Below are positions 24,727-33,370 of a stretch of DNA of 64,000 nucleotides, one piece after another (position 1 is the stretch's first letter; the number at the start of each line of letters is the position of its first letter). Below the pieces are notes generated by a model, which worked only from the letters and a program-made list of their open reading frames with translations, was not told the DNA's origin and searched no databases. The position numbers and the translations under genes are program-made. The stretch spans positions 19,370,011 through 19,434,010 of the forward strand of contig CM046297.1 of assembly GCA_025267735.1 (NCBI GenBank). Reading direction: 5' to 3'. The DNA comes from Mactra quadrangularis. Taxonomy: Eukaryota > Mollusca > Bivalvia > Venerida > Mactridae.

Positions 24727-25748
24727 AAAATTTGCTTTGCAATCGGCATGGTTTTCAATAGTGTTTGTTTAATTTTCGGCAGTCCCGGTGGTAAGGGATT
24801 TTTAATGACGTCAAGACACTTATCTCCTCCAGGATTATCAATTCCATCATCGGCACTATCATCATTATCGTCGCTATCAATGCTTATATTATCAATCTCA
24901 TCATTGTATTCCATAGCAATTCGTTGTTTGGTTTTATCGCCAAATTCTTTTTTATTTATTTTACTAACGACAGCCGAAGGCGGTTCGTCGTCATACGCTA
25001 GTTTCCGTTTGCTAGGTTTAGAAAATATGTCAGTACGTAAGCGATCTTGTTCCTGTGTATCCGATTTCAAGTCTACTACTAGGTAACCATATGGTTTAGA
25101 AATGGCGTGATGGAATCGTTTCATGAATACGTTGCTATTCTGAGGGTACATTCGCCTTGCCAATGTTGACACTTGCTGTCTATCGACCGGGTTGTTGAAT
25201 AGTACAATATACTGGGTGTTGAGCGCAATATCCCTGCAGGCCTTGCCTTGTGGGAATAAATTCTGAGTGAGATAAATGATTGATAGATTTCTGTGATGTC
25301 TTCCTTTAGTAAACAGATCAGCGATTCGTGTGTCACATTTGGCTTCAGACATCAAATCATCAAAAACGATCAAGTTCTTCTTTTCCGTGTCTATATATTT
25401 TGATTCGTTGATATAGTCCGGAATACCGTGAACAAACTCTATACGCGACAATTGTCGTTCCAACTCGGTATACAGAGGTTGCCATTGACCAAAACACCAA
25501 ATGATTCTCTCTACTGACGGACTAATCAGATTTGAAAATAAAAGGGTTTTAGTCCACTCGGTCTTTCCGCTTCCGCTAGGTCCAGATATTACCATCGAAA
25601 ATGGATGTTGGAAAGAAACAGCACCAAGAGTCGATGATTTTGGATGATTTTGCGTATCATCTATCACCGATCGGTGCATTTTCTGAATATGTCTAACCAT
25701 ACTGTCCTTTCTCGAGAAATTACGATTGCATACAGCGCACGTAAACAT
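24723..25748 (-). CDS. C2H2 zinc finger fused to A32-like (FtsK/HerA-type) DNA-packaging ATPase
   Basis: The product is 341 residues. Residues 4-25 form one C2H2 finger (C4, C7, H20, H25; C-X2-C-X12-H-X4-H). The ATPase domain follows: Walker A GPSGSGKT at 56-63, Walker B LIVFDDLM at 126-133, then GRHHRNLSIIYLTQN at about 149-163, where the conserved Gln of packaging ATPases is expected. Residues about 283-309 are acidic and low-complexity. Viral A32-type ATPases translocate genomic DNA into preformed capsids; this assignment rests on Walker spacing and the GRHH...TQN motif. The ATG at 25748 is preceded by CGTAAGAA with 29 bases between. All catalytic motifs are intact and the frame is open, so this gene may be functional even though the element looks decayed. 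Confidence 0.85.
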   Translation of the reverse strand: MFTCAVCNRNFSRKDSMVRHIQKMHRSVIDDTQNHPKSSTLGAVSFQHPFSMVISGPSGSGKTEWTKTLLFSNLISPSVERIIWCFGQWQPLYTELERQLSRIEFVHGIPDYINESKYIDTEKKNLIVFDDLMSEAKCDTRIADLFTKGRHHRNLSIIYLTQNLFPQGKACRDIALNTQYIVLFNNPVDRQQVSTLARRMYPQNSNVFMKRFHHAISKPYGYLVVDLKSDTQEQDRLRTDIFSKPSKRKLAYDDEPPSAVVSKINKKEFGDKTKQRIAMEYNDEIDNISIDSDDNDDSADDGIDNPGGDKCLDVIKNPLPPGLPKIKQTLLKTMPIAKQIL

Positions 25749-25777
25749 TTTTATATATAATTTTACAAAAACTCTCC

Positions 25778-25785
25778 TTCTTACG
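25778..25785 (-). promoter_or_regulatory. CGTAAGAA promoter-like octamer of the ATPase gene
   Basis: CGTAAGAA on the minus strand, with 29 bases to the ATG at 25748. The intervening bases are AT-rich (TTATATATAA). The same octamer occurs at nearly the same distance before two other genes of the array. Confidence 0.6.
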
Positions 25786-26068
<283 letters not shown>

Positions 26069-26310
26069 GTACTAGTTTTGTATATGGAGTATGTATAGGA
26101 AAAACATAATGCGTATTATTGGTAGACTGTATTATTCATAATCATTTTATTAACATTAAACTTCACAATATATTGAAATACTGCTTCCAATCATTCACGT
26201 TTAATGACAACAATTATATTACTATTTATACATTCTCTGGACAGCAATGGCGTATCTCAGGGAGGTGAAACAATCAAAGACAGTTGTTCTTGATGATAAT
26301 CTTCCATGTT
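26069..26310. other. Gene remnant or spacer upstream of the GT microsatellite
   Basis: No long frame is present. On the minus strand a short frame starts with ATG at 26309 (MEDYHQEQLSLIV) and stops after 16 codons. It could be the beginning of a lost gene. Nothing else is recognised. Confidence 0.35.
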
Positions 26311-26661
26311 TTAGAATTGATAGTTTGGAGTAACTGCGTCCACGTCGAATCTCTTTTGTTTGATGTTATGTGTCAAGATTGTATCGTTCTTACGCTTTTG
26401 TGAGCCCTTCTTACGTTTAACTTCAGACATGGCCATTTCTGTCGCTTGTGCAACGGGTGATACTAATTTTATTGTGGGTGTCTGTTTCATTTCTGTCATT
26501 TTTCTGAAGTGATTACCGCTGCCTACTATGTAACGACCTTTATGATCGGGTTTAACGTAACCGTCTCTCAAATCTTTAAAATGCTGATACCATTTCTCTG
26601 GGTCTGGTACATAAGGGACCCATTTTTGCAGCTTATGATTGTATACCTCCATAGAGCCCAT
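26311..26661 (-). CDS. Small basic protein with KWYQHFKDL...GRYIVGSG motif, virus-like element
   Basis: The frame is open back to an ATG at 26712, but the ATG at 26661 has the better start context (A at -3, G at +4) and removes most of the overlap with the preceding gene. From there it is about 116 residues. It reads EVYNHKLQKW, DPEKWYQHFKDL and KGRYIVGSG, then KLVSPVAQATEMA and a basic tail (KRKKGSQKRKN). There is no signal peptide or membrane segment. The basic C-terminus suggests nuclear targeting or nucleic-acid binding. It overlaps the gene at 26633-27082 by about 29 bases, which fits polycistronic or densely packed viral genes. Proteins of this sort accompany packaging ATPases in invertebrate virus-like elements; I cannot give a function. 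Confidence 0.65.
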   Translation of the reverse strand: MGSMEVYNHKLQKWVPYVPDPEKWYQHFKDLRDGYVKPDHKGRYIVGSGNHFRKMTEMKQTPTIKLVSPVAQATEMAMSEVKRKKGSQKRKNDTILTHNIKQKRFDVDAVTPNYQF

Positions 26662-27082
26662 CTTGTCTTTTAAAATGTAGAATACAGTGAAGGTCGTTGG
26701 ATTCAAATACAACAGGATATAGGTTTTCGTCTCTCAAGTAGAGATTCAGTGAGTTGAAGTGGTTATTATTTAGAGGTAAGTATATTGGACGGTTGTACTC
26801 TACCAATAAATACTTTTTGTATCTGGTTCCAACTTCGATGTTCCTGAGAACGGGTACTTGCGTGTTTCTTACGTATGTTTGCTGTACTAGATCACAGCAT
26901 AAGTACAGTCTTTTACTTCGAGGTGTAAAGTTACACGTCACAGAAATTTCTTTTAAAGCACAAGTCCAACGTCCATCCAATATATACGACTTTGGGAACT
27001 GAACGAAAAATTCGGCAGGATTATTGTTCTTACGTATGTTCTGAGAGTCCGCGCTGTTGAGATAAAGGTAAAATTCGGTCAT
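26633..27082 (-). CDS. Structural-type beta-rich protein of the virus-like element (unknown function)
   Basis: The 149-residue product starts MTEFYLYLNSADS and continues NNPAEFFVQFPKSYILDGRW, then an alternating hydrophobic/polar stretch suggestive of beta strands. It ends HCILHFKRQDG. There are no cysteine pairs of a zinc finger, no signal peptide and no membrane helix. CGTAAGAA lies at 27112-27119, with 29 bases to the ATG at 27082, and it contains the TAA stop of the preceding gene. A beta-rich virion component is plausible from composition but is inference; no catalytic motif is visible. The ORF is intact, and its last 80 bases overlap the open frame of the next gene. Confidence 0.7.
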   Translation of the reverse strand: MTEFYLYLNSADSQNIRKNNNPAEFFVQFPKSYILDGRWTCALKEISVTCNFTPRSKRLYLCCDLVQQTYVRNTQVPVLRNIEVGTRYKKYLLVEYNRPIYLPLNNNHFNSLNLYLRDENLYPVVFESNDLHCILHFKRQDGLYGGIQS

Positions 27083-27111
27083 GTTTATACAATAAATAAA
27101 ACATCTTTGCC

Positions 27112-27119
27112 TTCTTACG
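27112..27119 (-). promoter_or_regulatory. CGTAAGAA promoter-like octamer, overlapping the upstream stop codon
   Basis: CGTAAGAA with 29 bases to the ATG at 27082. The TAA within the octamer is the stop codon of the gene ending at 27115, so signal and coding sequence are interlocked. Confidence 0.65.
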
Positions 27120-27456
27120 CCTCTGTGGTGGTTAATATTTCGTCTACAATAGTGTCAATTAGGTGTGTCGTTCTTAATATTATGGGTACGATAGAGTGAT
27201 GTCGTCTGAGCATCATTTTTTTCCTTTTCAGAGACACATTTTCAGACTTCAGGGATCGTAGCAAAAGGCGTCTTTGTTCGAGTAACTGAACATCCCTTCT
27301 CGCAGGATTAATGATACCATTCACTAGTCTTTTGGCCACTTGCATGATAGTCTTCATTTGGCTAGTGTTCATGTTAGCTATCAAATCCCTCCTGACAGCC
27401 ACTGTGGCATCTTTAAGTTGGAGAAGATAGTTGAGATTTTGGTACACTCGAGACAT
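27115..27456 (-). CDS. Small very basic helical protein of the virus-like element
   Basis: The 113-residue product, starting MSRVYQNLNYLLQL, is rich in Lys, Arg and Leu. A central leucine-rich, coil-like part (QLLEQRRLLLRSLKSENVSLKRKK) is followed by a basic patch and a hydrophobic C-terminal stretch (IVPIILR). This composition recalls small basic core or packaging proteins of linear DNA viruses, but I see no diagnostic motif and do not assign a family. CGTAAGAA at 27485-27492 stands 28 bases before the ATG at 27456. The TAA stop lies inside the octamer of the next gene, showing how tightly the array is packed. The frame is intact. Confidence 0.65.
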   Translation of the reverse strand: MSRVYQNLNYLLQLKDATVAVRRDLIANMNTSQMKTIMQVAKRLVNGIINPARRDVQLLEQRRLLLRSLKSENVSLKRKKMMLRRHHSIVPIILRTTHLIDTIVDEILTTTEA

Positions 27457-27474
27457 GATTGCGTTCAGTTTATT

Positions 27475-27971
27475 TTAGTTTTCTTTCTTACGTGTGTAGA
27501 GTTCTAGTTCAATAAGAGTTGGACAGACCACTTCTTCCAATTGATTTGTTGATTTTAACCCCGTGATAATCACCTTTCCACTATATGAAAACAACAAAAG
27601 TTAACTCCAGAACATTTGAAATTGAGGCCTGGAAACAATTCTGGTTCATAAATGGAACCTCTATCCTGACTCAAAGTCAATAGATCTAAACCCGAACTTA
27701 GTGTATGACTGGCGGACATTGTGATACACTTTACATCCTTTAAACATACAGCATATCCAAGCTTCTGTAAACGTTTAGCATATTGACGAAGTCTCTGGCG
27801 ACCTTCTTTGAAACTCTTGGCTGCCCCGTTGCAGTTAATGACAGCGTTAGAAAACAATAGACAATTTCCTCCAATAGTTCTGTGTTGCCATATTAAACCT
27901 TGGAATTTTCTAGGATCGTAACGAACATTGACTGAACGATAACATAACTTTCTCAAGTCTATATAACTCAT
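27475..27971 (-). pseudogene. TATA-binding-protein (TBP) homologue with a frameshift near its end
   Basis: The first frame (27570-27971, 133 codons) shows the two-repeat TBP saddle pattern. Repeat 1 has YDPRKFQGLIWQ, LLFSN and LRQYAKRLQKLGY; repeat 2 begins YEPELFPGL, a signature of eukaryotic TBP. The frame then shifts at about 27583-27587 and stops at 27570. In the shifted frame the expected GKV.ITG strand appears, and coding continues to a TAA at 27475. Length from ATG to that stop (about 165 codons) approaches a TBP core of about 180. TBP bends promoter DNA to nucleate the polymerase II initiation complex. The gene is the most upstream in the array, next to the right terminal repeat, as expected for an early regulator. 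An unconventional frameshift or an assembly error could also explain the break. Confidence 0.8.
27485..27492 (-). promoter_or_regulatory. CGTAAGAA promoter-like octamer inside the tail of the TBP-like gene
   Basis: CGTAAGAA with 28 bases to the ATG at 27456. It lies within the last codons of the TBP-like gene's downstream frame, again interlocking a signal with coding sequence. Confidence 0.65.
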
Positions 27972-28014
27972 GAATGGTGCAACGCTATTAAATGGTATAC
28001 ATACTTGAGTACGA

Positions 28015-28022
28015 TGACGTCA
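28015..28022. promoter_or_regulatory. CRE/ATF palindrome upstream of the TBP-like gene
   Basis: TGACGTCA, a perfect cAMP-response-element consensus, lies 43 bases before the ATG at 27971. Another copy lies inside the ATPase coding sequence (24806-24813), so chance cannot be excluded. Confidence 0.3.
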
Positions 28023-28169
28023 TGAACAAGTTTAAACATGATTTCTCGTCCGCTCTATACTACTTCAATTATTGTGCAAAACAATTACTCATCCTTATAC
28101 GAGTCATTACAAAAACAAGGTATGACCTGAGACGCTTGTTGGGGCTAAAGTTTTCGCTGATATAGTAAT

Positions 28170-28406
28170 TTATTTTTAGAATTACATACTTCACACAGGA
28201 CAATAAAAACAAAATCATCCGCGCATGCGCAGTCCGTGATGCCAAAGAGACGCCTCTACTACTAACAATAATAAGCGAAAGTGAAATGTTGTAAAATTTA
28301 TGAAGGACGTTGGTTTTCGTTGTTTCATTGCTCGGAGTTCATTGCAAATGTGTCAAAAGCTAAGCAGTTTACAGCTCTTCTTCTTCTTCTATTGTCAACT
28401 TAACAT
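28170..28406 (-). repeat. Right inverted terminal repeat of the virus-like element (uninterrupted)
   Basis: About 237 bases are inverted relative to the left end. They share the NRF-1-like core, the block reading GTAGTAGAGGCGTCTC and the outer GTTAAGTTGACAATAG block. A short GAAGAAGAAG run is longer here than on the left. This copy shows the state before the SINE inserted into the left repeat. Confidence 0.85.
28220..28231 (-). promoter_or_regulatory. NRF-1/Ewg-type site in right terminal repeat
   Basis: This is the mirror copy of the left site, lying about 250 bases upstream of the TBP-like gene. It is a perfect match to the NRF-1 palindromic consensus, which in animals often drives TATA-less promoters. 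Its use here is inferred. Confidence 0.5.
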
Positions 28407-29487
28407 CTTTACAAACCCAAAGTAAATCCATTGAGTGGTAATACAATAAAAGTTATTCAAGCTTCGAAGCGAATGGAAATTTAAAGTTTAAAACTTTTAA
28501 GTGATACTGTGAATATAAACGAAGGACACATTTAGTAGGTACATGCGGTCGCAGTGATTCCGTGTGTAAACTTGGGTTTTCCCACTGATAAAAATAGAAC
28601 ACAAAGTAAACTGATCAAACGCAGCTTGTCTCAACACTGGTACAGTCCGAAAAAGGTCAATGCGTGATGTGTATATTCAAATGGACTTAGTATAAAAATT
28701 CCAATAAACTGGAATAAGTTGCAGTAAACTATATATACGAATAAATTCGTATAAAATGTAAATATACATTTGTATATATAATATATTCTCGTTATACGAA
28801 ACGGATAACTATTACTTTCGTATAAATCAATTTTATTTGCCGTCTTATAAAGACTAAACAATGGTGAAGTTATTTTTGTATGTTTGGCCACCTGACCAAA
28901 TTCATTTTAATAAAAATCCTACGCACATAACAGATGAAAACTTTAAATAGAAAAGACAGATCATCTTTTAGATTTTAATTATTGTCTTCACGTCACACGC
29001 AAGGGACTCGTTGTTAGCACCGCAGTATTTCACGAATTCCCCGACGTGGCCTCATTCATTATTGAGAAGCTGTTGCTTTTTATTAAAACAAAACTACTAC
29101 AAAGACGAATTGAACTAACTTATCGGTGTGATCATGTACGGAGCACTATTTACGACGCAGAAATTCATTTCAGATGAAAAGGGAAGTAATCATAACTGCA
29201 TATATCTAAAGACTCTATAAGATTAATCTCCCTTGAAAATGAGGAAAGCAGTTTTTCCGGAAGCTATTTGCATTGTACTATATAGATTTTAAAAATACAA
29301 ATCCAATTATTTTATACTGACTTTAATTGTTTAGATCTACTTATTCAGTAAAGATTTGCGATAAGGGCCATCAAAATTAATTATCTTGAATTCTGTACTT
29401 TATTCCGCAAAGCTTTTGTTACAATATATTATTTTATATTTTGGTTTGTAAACTTGCAGACTGGATGAACATGTATCAAAATACACT
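28407..29487. other. AT-rich flank right of the virus-like element
   Basis: Holds small AT palindromes around 28736-28800. No gene is seen, and no match to the left flank that would mark a target duplication. Confidence 0.5.
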
Positions 29488-30042
29488 TTAAGGTAGGTGG
29501 ATACAATGTTTCATACAAATCAAAAGTCAGTCAAAATTCACGAAAGTTGGTGTACATGTAGAGTCACAATTGTATTTTATGAATATGACAATTATTTCAT
29601 TTTTATCGCGACGTCACCATGGCAACGACGTTTAATCGTCACACGTATAAAACATGTGTTGAAAACGTTGCGCTAGTTAAACTGACGTTTTAATGTGTTA
29701 ACAAGCTCGAAACTTCTTTTAAAAAATACATCATTGTTTGCACAGTGAATTTTGCTTACATCTGATATTAGGTTTGCTAGAAAGCTACTTAACGACGACG
29801 TAACGTTTAGAAAACATTAAAAATCGTTGTAAACTCTAACGTCGTTTTATGTCTACACGCCGTCATATTTTTTAGCTTATCGTAAATATTAAGCCGGTGA
29901 CATATATTTTTATTTGAAAAATATATTTTGTATGTATGTATCAATGTTTATATGTAAAAAATCTGGGGGGTCGATCGTGAACAAATTGTCGAAATTTTAA
30001 GTTGAAAATCAAGTTATTGATTTTTTTCTTAAGTCGACGTCA
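29488..30042 (+). repeat. Dispersed repeat, left arm of a large inverted pair
   Basis: It starts TTAAGGTAGGTGGATACA and ends near CTTAAGTCGACGTCA. The reverse complement is found at 40162-40598. The arms are 10 kb apart and each is diverged, so these are probably two copies of one family in opposite orientation. Confidence 0.85.
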
Positions 30043-30388
30043 GTTTGAAACGTTATAATTTACAATGTCTAACAGCGTAATCATTATGGTAAAGCATTGT
30101 TTTGGAATAAATCAGATGTAATGATGACACTAAGACACACATATCATGGTACTGGACTAATATTACAAATTATCTATTTAAAAAATAAATAAAAAATGCA
30201 TATTGAAATATTTATTTTATATTTTAATAATTCAAAAAAATGATACATGATTGCGTAATTGTATAAGTCTAATACATGTACAGCTTAAAGTAACCATAAT
30301 AAAATGTAAACATAACACTATTCATTTTAAAATATTCATAAGATTATATATATATATCAATATGTCAATGTTACCTCTTAATACGTAA

Positions 30389-30513
30389 ATTTATTTCCTA
30401 GTTCGATCCTCTCAAACGGAAATAAATCATTTATCCCTTAATCAACAAACCATATAAATGAAAAAACAACAACAAAACATATATAGTTAGGAACAGCCCT
30501 GCATTGTGTATTT
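30389..30513 (+). repeat. Split direct repeat A, copy A1
   Basis: 125 bases essentially identical to 32205-32329. The start forms a hairpin stem, ATTTATTTCC with GGAAATAAAT. Confidence 0.9.
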
Positions 30514-32050
30514 ATTATAATATATTTGAGCACATGTACATTAGTTCTATGGTTATACATATCACAAAAGAATAATGTTTATAACTGTATCATTGAGCAA
30601 ATCACAAAAAGTATGCAGCGTGATTCATTATATTTATACATGTAAGATGTTAGTAATTGTATTTTTAAACTTTGATCATGGATGACATAATAATAAGTTT
30701 ACAGAACTTTAATTTACATGTTATGACAAATGATATGCATATATAAGCTAATAACAATAAGAATAAATAATCAGAAAGCTTTCAGTAACTTTGACTTACA
30801 ATTGTAGTGTAATGCGCATTGTTTTACGCGATAATGAAGTAAATGTCAATATTCAATTATATTTATTTAGTTGTTACATATATATAGGATGAGCCTATTT
30901 TTCTTTCAATTCATTTACCCAAACATACATTATCATAATTTAAATATAATAACATAGTCATGATAGACATGGTAGTATATAAACTATGTGAAATTCACAA
31001 TATGTGCATACATTAACAAATACGGTATATAATTTACATGCCTTGTCATAGGTAGTGGCATAATCTAATAATCATATTAATATCTTGTGAATAAGGGTAA
31101 AGACACACTTTCAATATCATTCTGCAGATGTGGTGGACTCGCCCAGGTAAAACCAGACACGTTGTGTCTGGAACCCTGTGCCCATTTGTCTGCTTCTAGG
31201 CATTCTTCAACACCACTAAATGTTGGACCTCATTTCGCAGAGTGATATAAAAGTGAATACAATTATAAGCTCGGACTTATTGTTTAATAATACAATTGGA
31301 AAACTAATTTACAATATTAAGATAGAAGATTATAATGTATAGCAGCAGTATGTTTAACAAATATACCTAAAATTGTTATCATGATAAGAATATTTAGTTT
31401 GGTCCTACTGATATTTTCGAGACATTAAATTTGGTTTGATATCTGACAAATACTAAATTGTACACATAATGTGTATTATTCAATACAACTGGTATCACAT
31501 TATATGATAATAATAGAGTCTTATTATGAATAAACGTGATTGGTATCTATTGTCCATCGATTAATTTAAACACATATTGTTCATGTAAACACAAAAAAGA
31601 GAATAGATGGTTTCACAAATTTATATCCACGAAATGACGTTGATGTGTTCATCTCTTGACGGAAAGAATAACAATCTTGAGAATAATAATAAACTCTCCT
31701 CTCTTATGTTGGTGACATACATGTACAACACTCTTTCTAAAACTACAAGCAAACAACATCACTTCAATAAATTGCTTCTGAAAATATATTGATAATATAA
31801 TAATACATGTTTTAAGTCTAGACAAAAGGGTGAGAGGGTTATAGTAACCAGCAAGTTAAATTACTTATACTAAACCTTCGAATGACAAATTACTCAGTTC
31901 ATGCGGTTTTTATATAAACCGCCAAACATGTGTATTACTATATATATTTGACACAATCGTGCAAAACCATAGATTACTACATAATGCTATATTAATTCAT
32001 TTGATATAAAATACCAATTTCAAACATATGGAGGGATGGGATAGGGTGGG

Positions 32051-32206
32051 TAATTCTCTAACAAACTTCTAACACAATGCAAAGACTTCGAATGACTAAA
32101 ACACACTAAGTAAGCTATATATATGGTGTGTAATCACACAAACTTCGTGCTAAAACTACACATAACTCACTATTGATATGGTTTACTGAACTATGGATAA
32201 ATTCAT
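32051..32206 (+). repeat. Split direct repeat B, copy B1 (abuts A2)
   Basis: 156 bases essentially identical to 37072-37227. Its last two bases are the first two of repeat A copy 2. Confidence 0.9.
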
Positions 32207-32329
32207 TTATTTCCTAGTTCGATCCTCTCAAACGGAAATAAATCATTTATCCCTTAATCAACAAACCATATAAATGAAAAAACAACAACAAAACATATAT
32301 AGTTAGGAACAGCCCTGCATTGTGTATTA
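32205..32329 (+). repeat. Split direct repeat A, copy A2
   Basis: Identical to A1 and directly adjoining B1, giving the order A1 ... B1-A2 ... B2. Confidence 0.9.
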
Positions 32330-32689
32330 TCGACATACAAAGAACGGGTCTTGAAATGAATTATGATAAACAAATAGGAATAAAATATTGATGTTTAAAT
32401 TTACATCATTCTCATAACATAAAAGACCATACTATACATAAAAATAGACTTAGATTATCACGCCTCCAAAGTAAAAAATCACAGTTTGATTTGATATATA
32501 CAATGTATATTACACATTAACCTATTTATTTTCAAAGCACTTTCAGTCAATGGCATCTCAAACTTAGTCTAGTCATATTACATTACCTTACACTTTGTAA
32601 CCATTACCATATTTATAGTAAAACAATGAACGGAAAGGAAATTTAATCAGAATCGTAAGATATCCAACATATAAAACTGGACAAATTAT

Positions 32690-33370
32690 ATATAAACACG
32701 CAATTGGGCTATAAACACACTAATTCGCTATAACATAACATTTTGGCTTTAAATGTAGCATTTGGGTATAACAAGCAATTGAGTTATAAATTCACATTTG
32801 AGCCATAAACAAACGGATTCTAACAGGCATTTTGGATAAAAACACACTTTGGATATAAAACAGACAGTCTGGCAATAAACATGTAATTGGGCTCTAAACA
32901 CAGCATTGGGCTTAATTCGGCAATTTGCTATAATTTAATCATTGAGCTTGAACAGGTAATTTAGCTATTAACATGCAATAAACATGCCATTCGGCCGAAA
33001 AACATGTCATTTTACTATAAAACATGCCATTCGGCCAAAGAACATGCCATTTGACTACAAAACATGTCATTCGGCTTTAACATGTAATTCGGCTATTAAA
33101 CATGTCATTCGGCTTAAAACATGCCATTTGGCTATCACATATGTCATTTGGCTTTAAAACATCCCATTCGGCTTAAAAATAAGCCATTCGGCTTTAAAAC
33201 ATGCCATTCGGCTATAAAACATGCCATTCGGCTTTAAAACATGCCATTCGGCTATAAAACATGCCATTCGGCTATAAAACATGCCATTCAGCTATCAAAT
33301 ATGCCATTCGGCTATCAAACATTCCATTTGGCAAAATATAAACAATTATATTTCACAAGCGATTCGGCCA
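32690..33370 (+). repeat. Degenerate minisatellite, unit about 21 bases
   Basis: The unit resembles AACATGCCATTCGGCTATAA. It is most regular at 33180-33320 and decays to both sides. A frame at 33241-33444 merely translates the repeat. Confidence 0.95.

Noticed and set aside
24748..25336. Other frames across the ATPase region (plus 112 codons, minus 71 codons)
   Set aside because: Shadows of the ATPase gene in other frames, with serine-rich or shifted content and no motifs.
32690..33370. CRISPR-like array
   Set aside because: The repeats are head-to-tail degenerate units without unique spacers, in a eukaryotic context.
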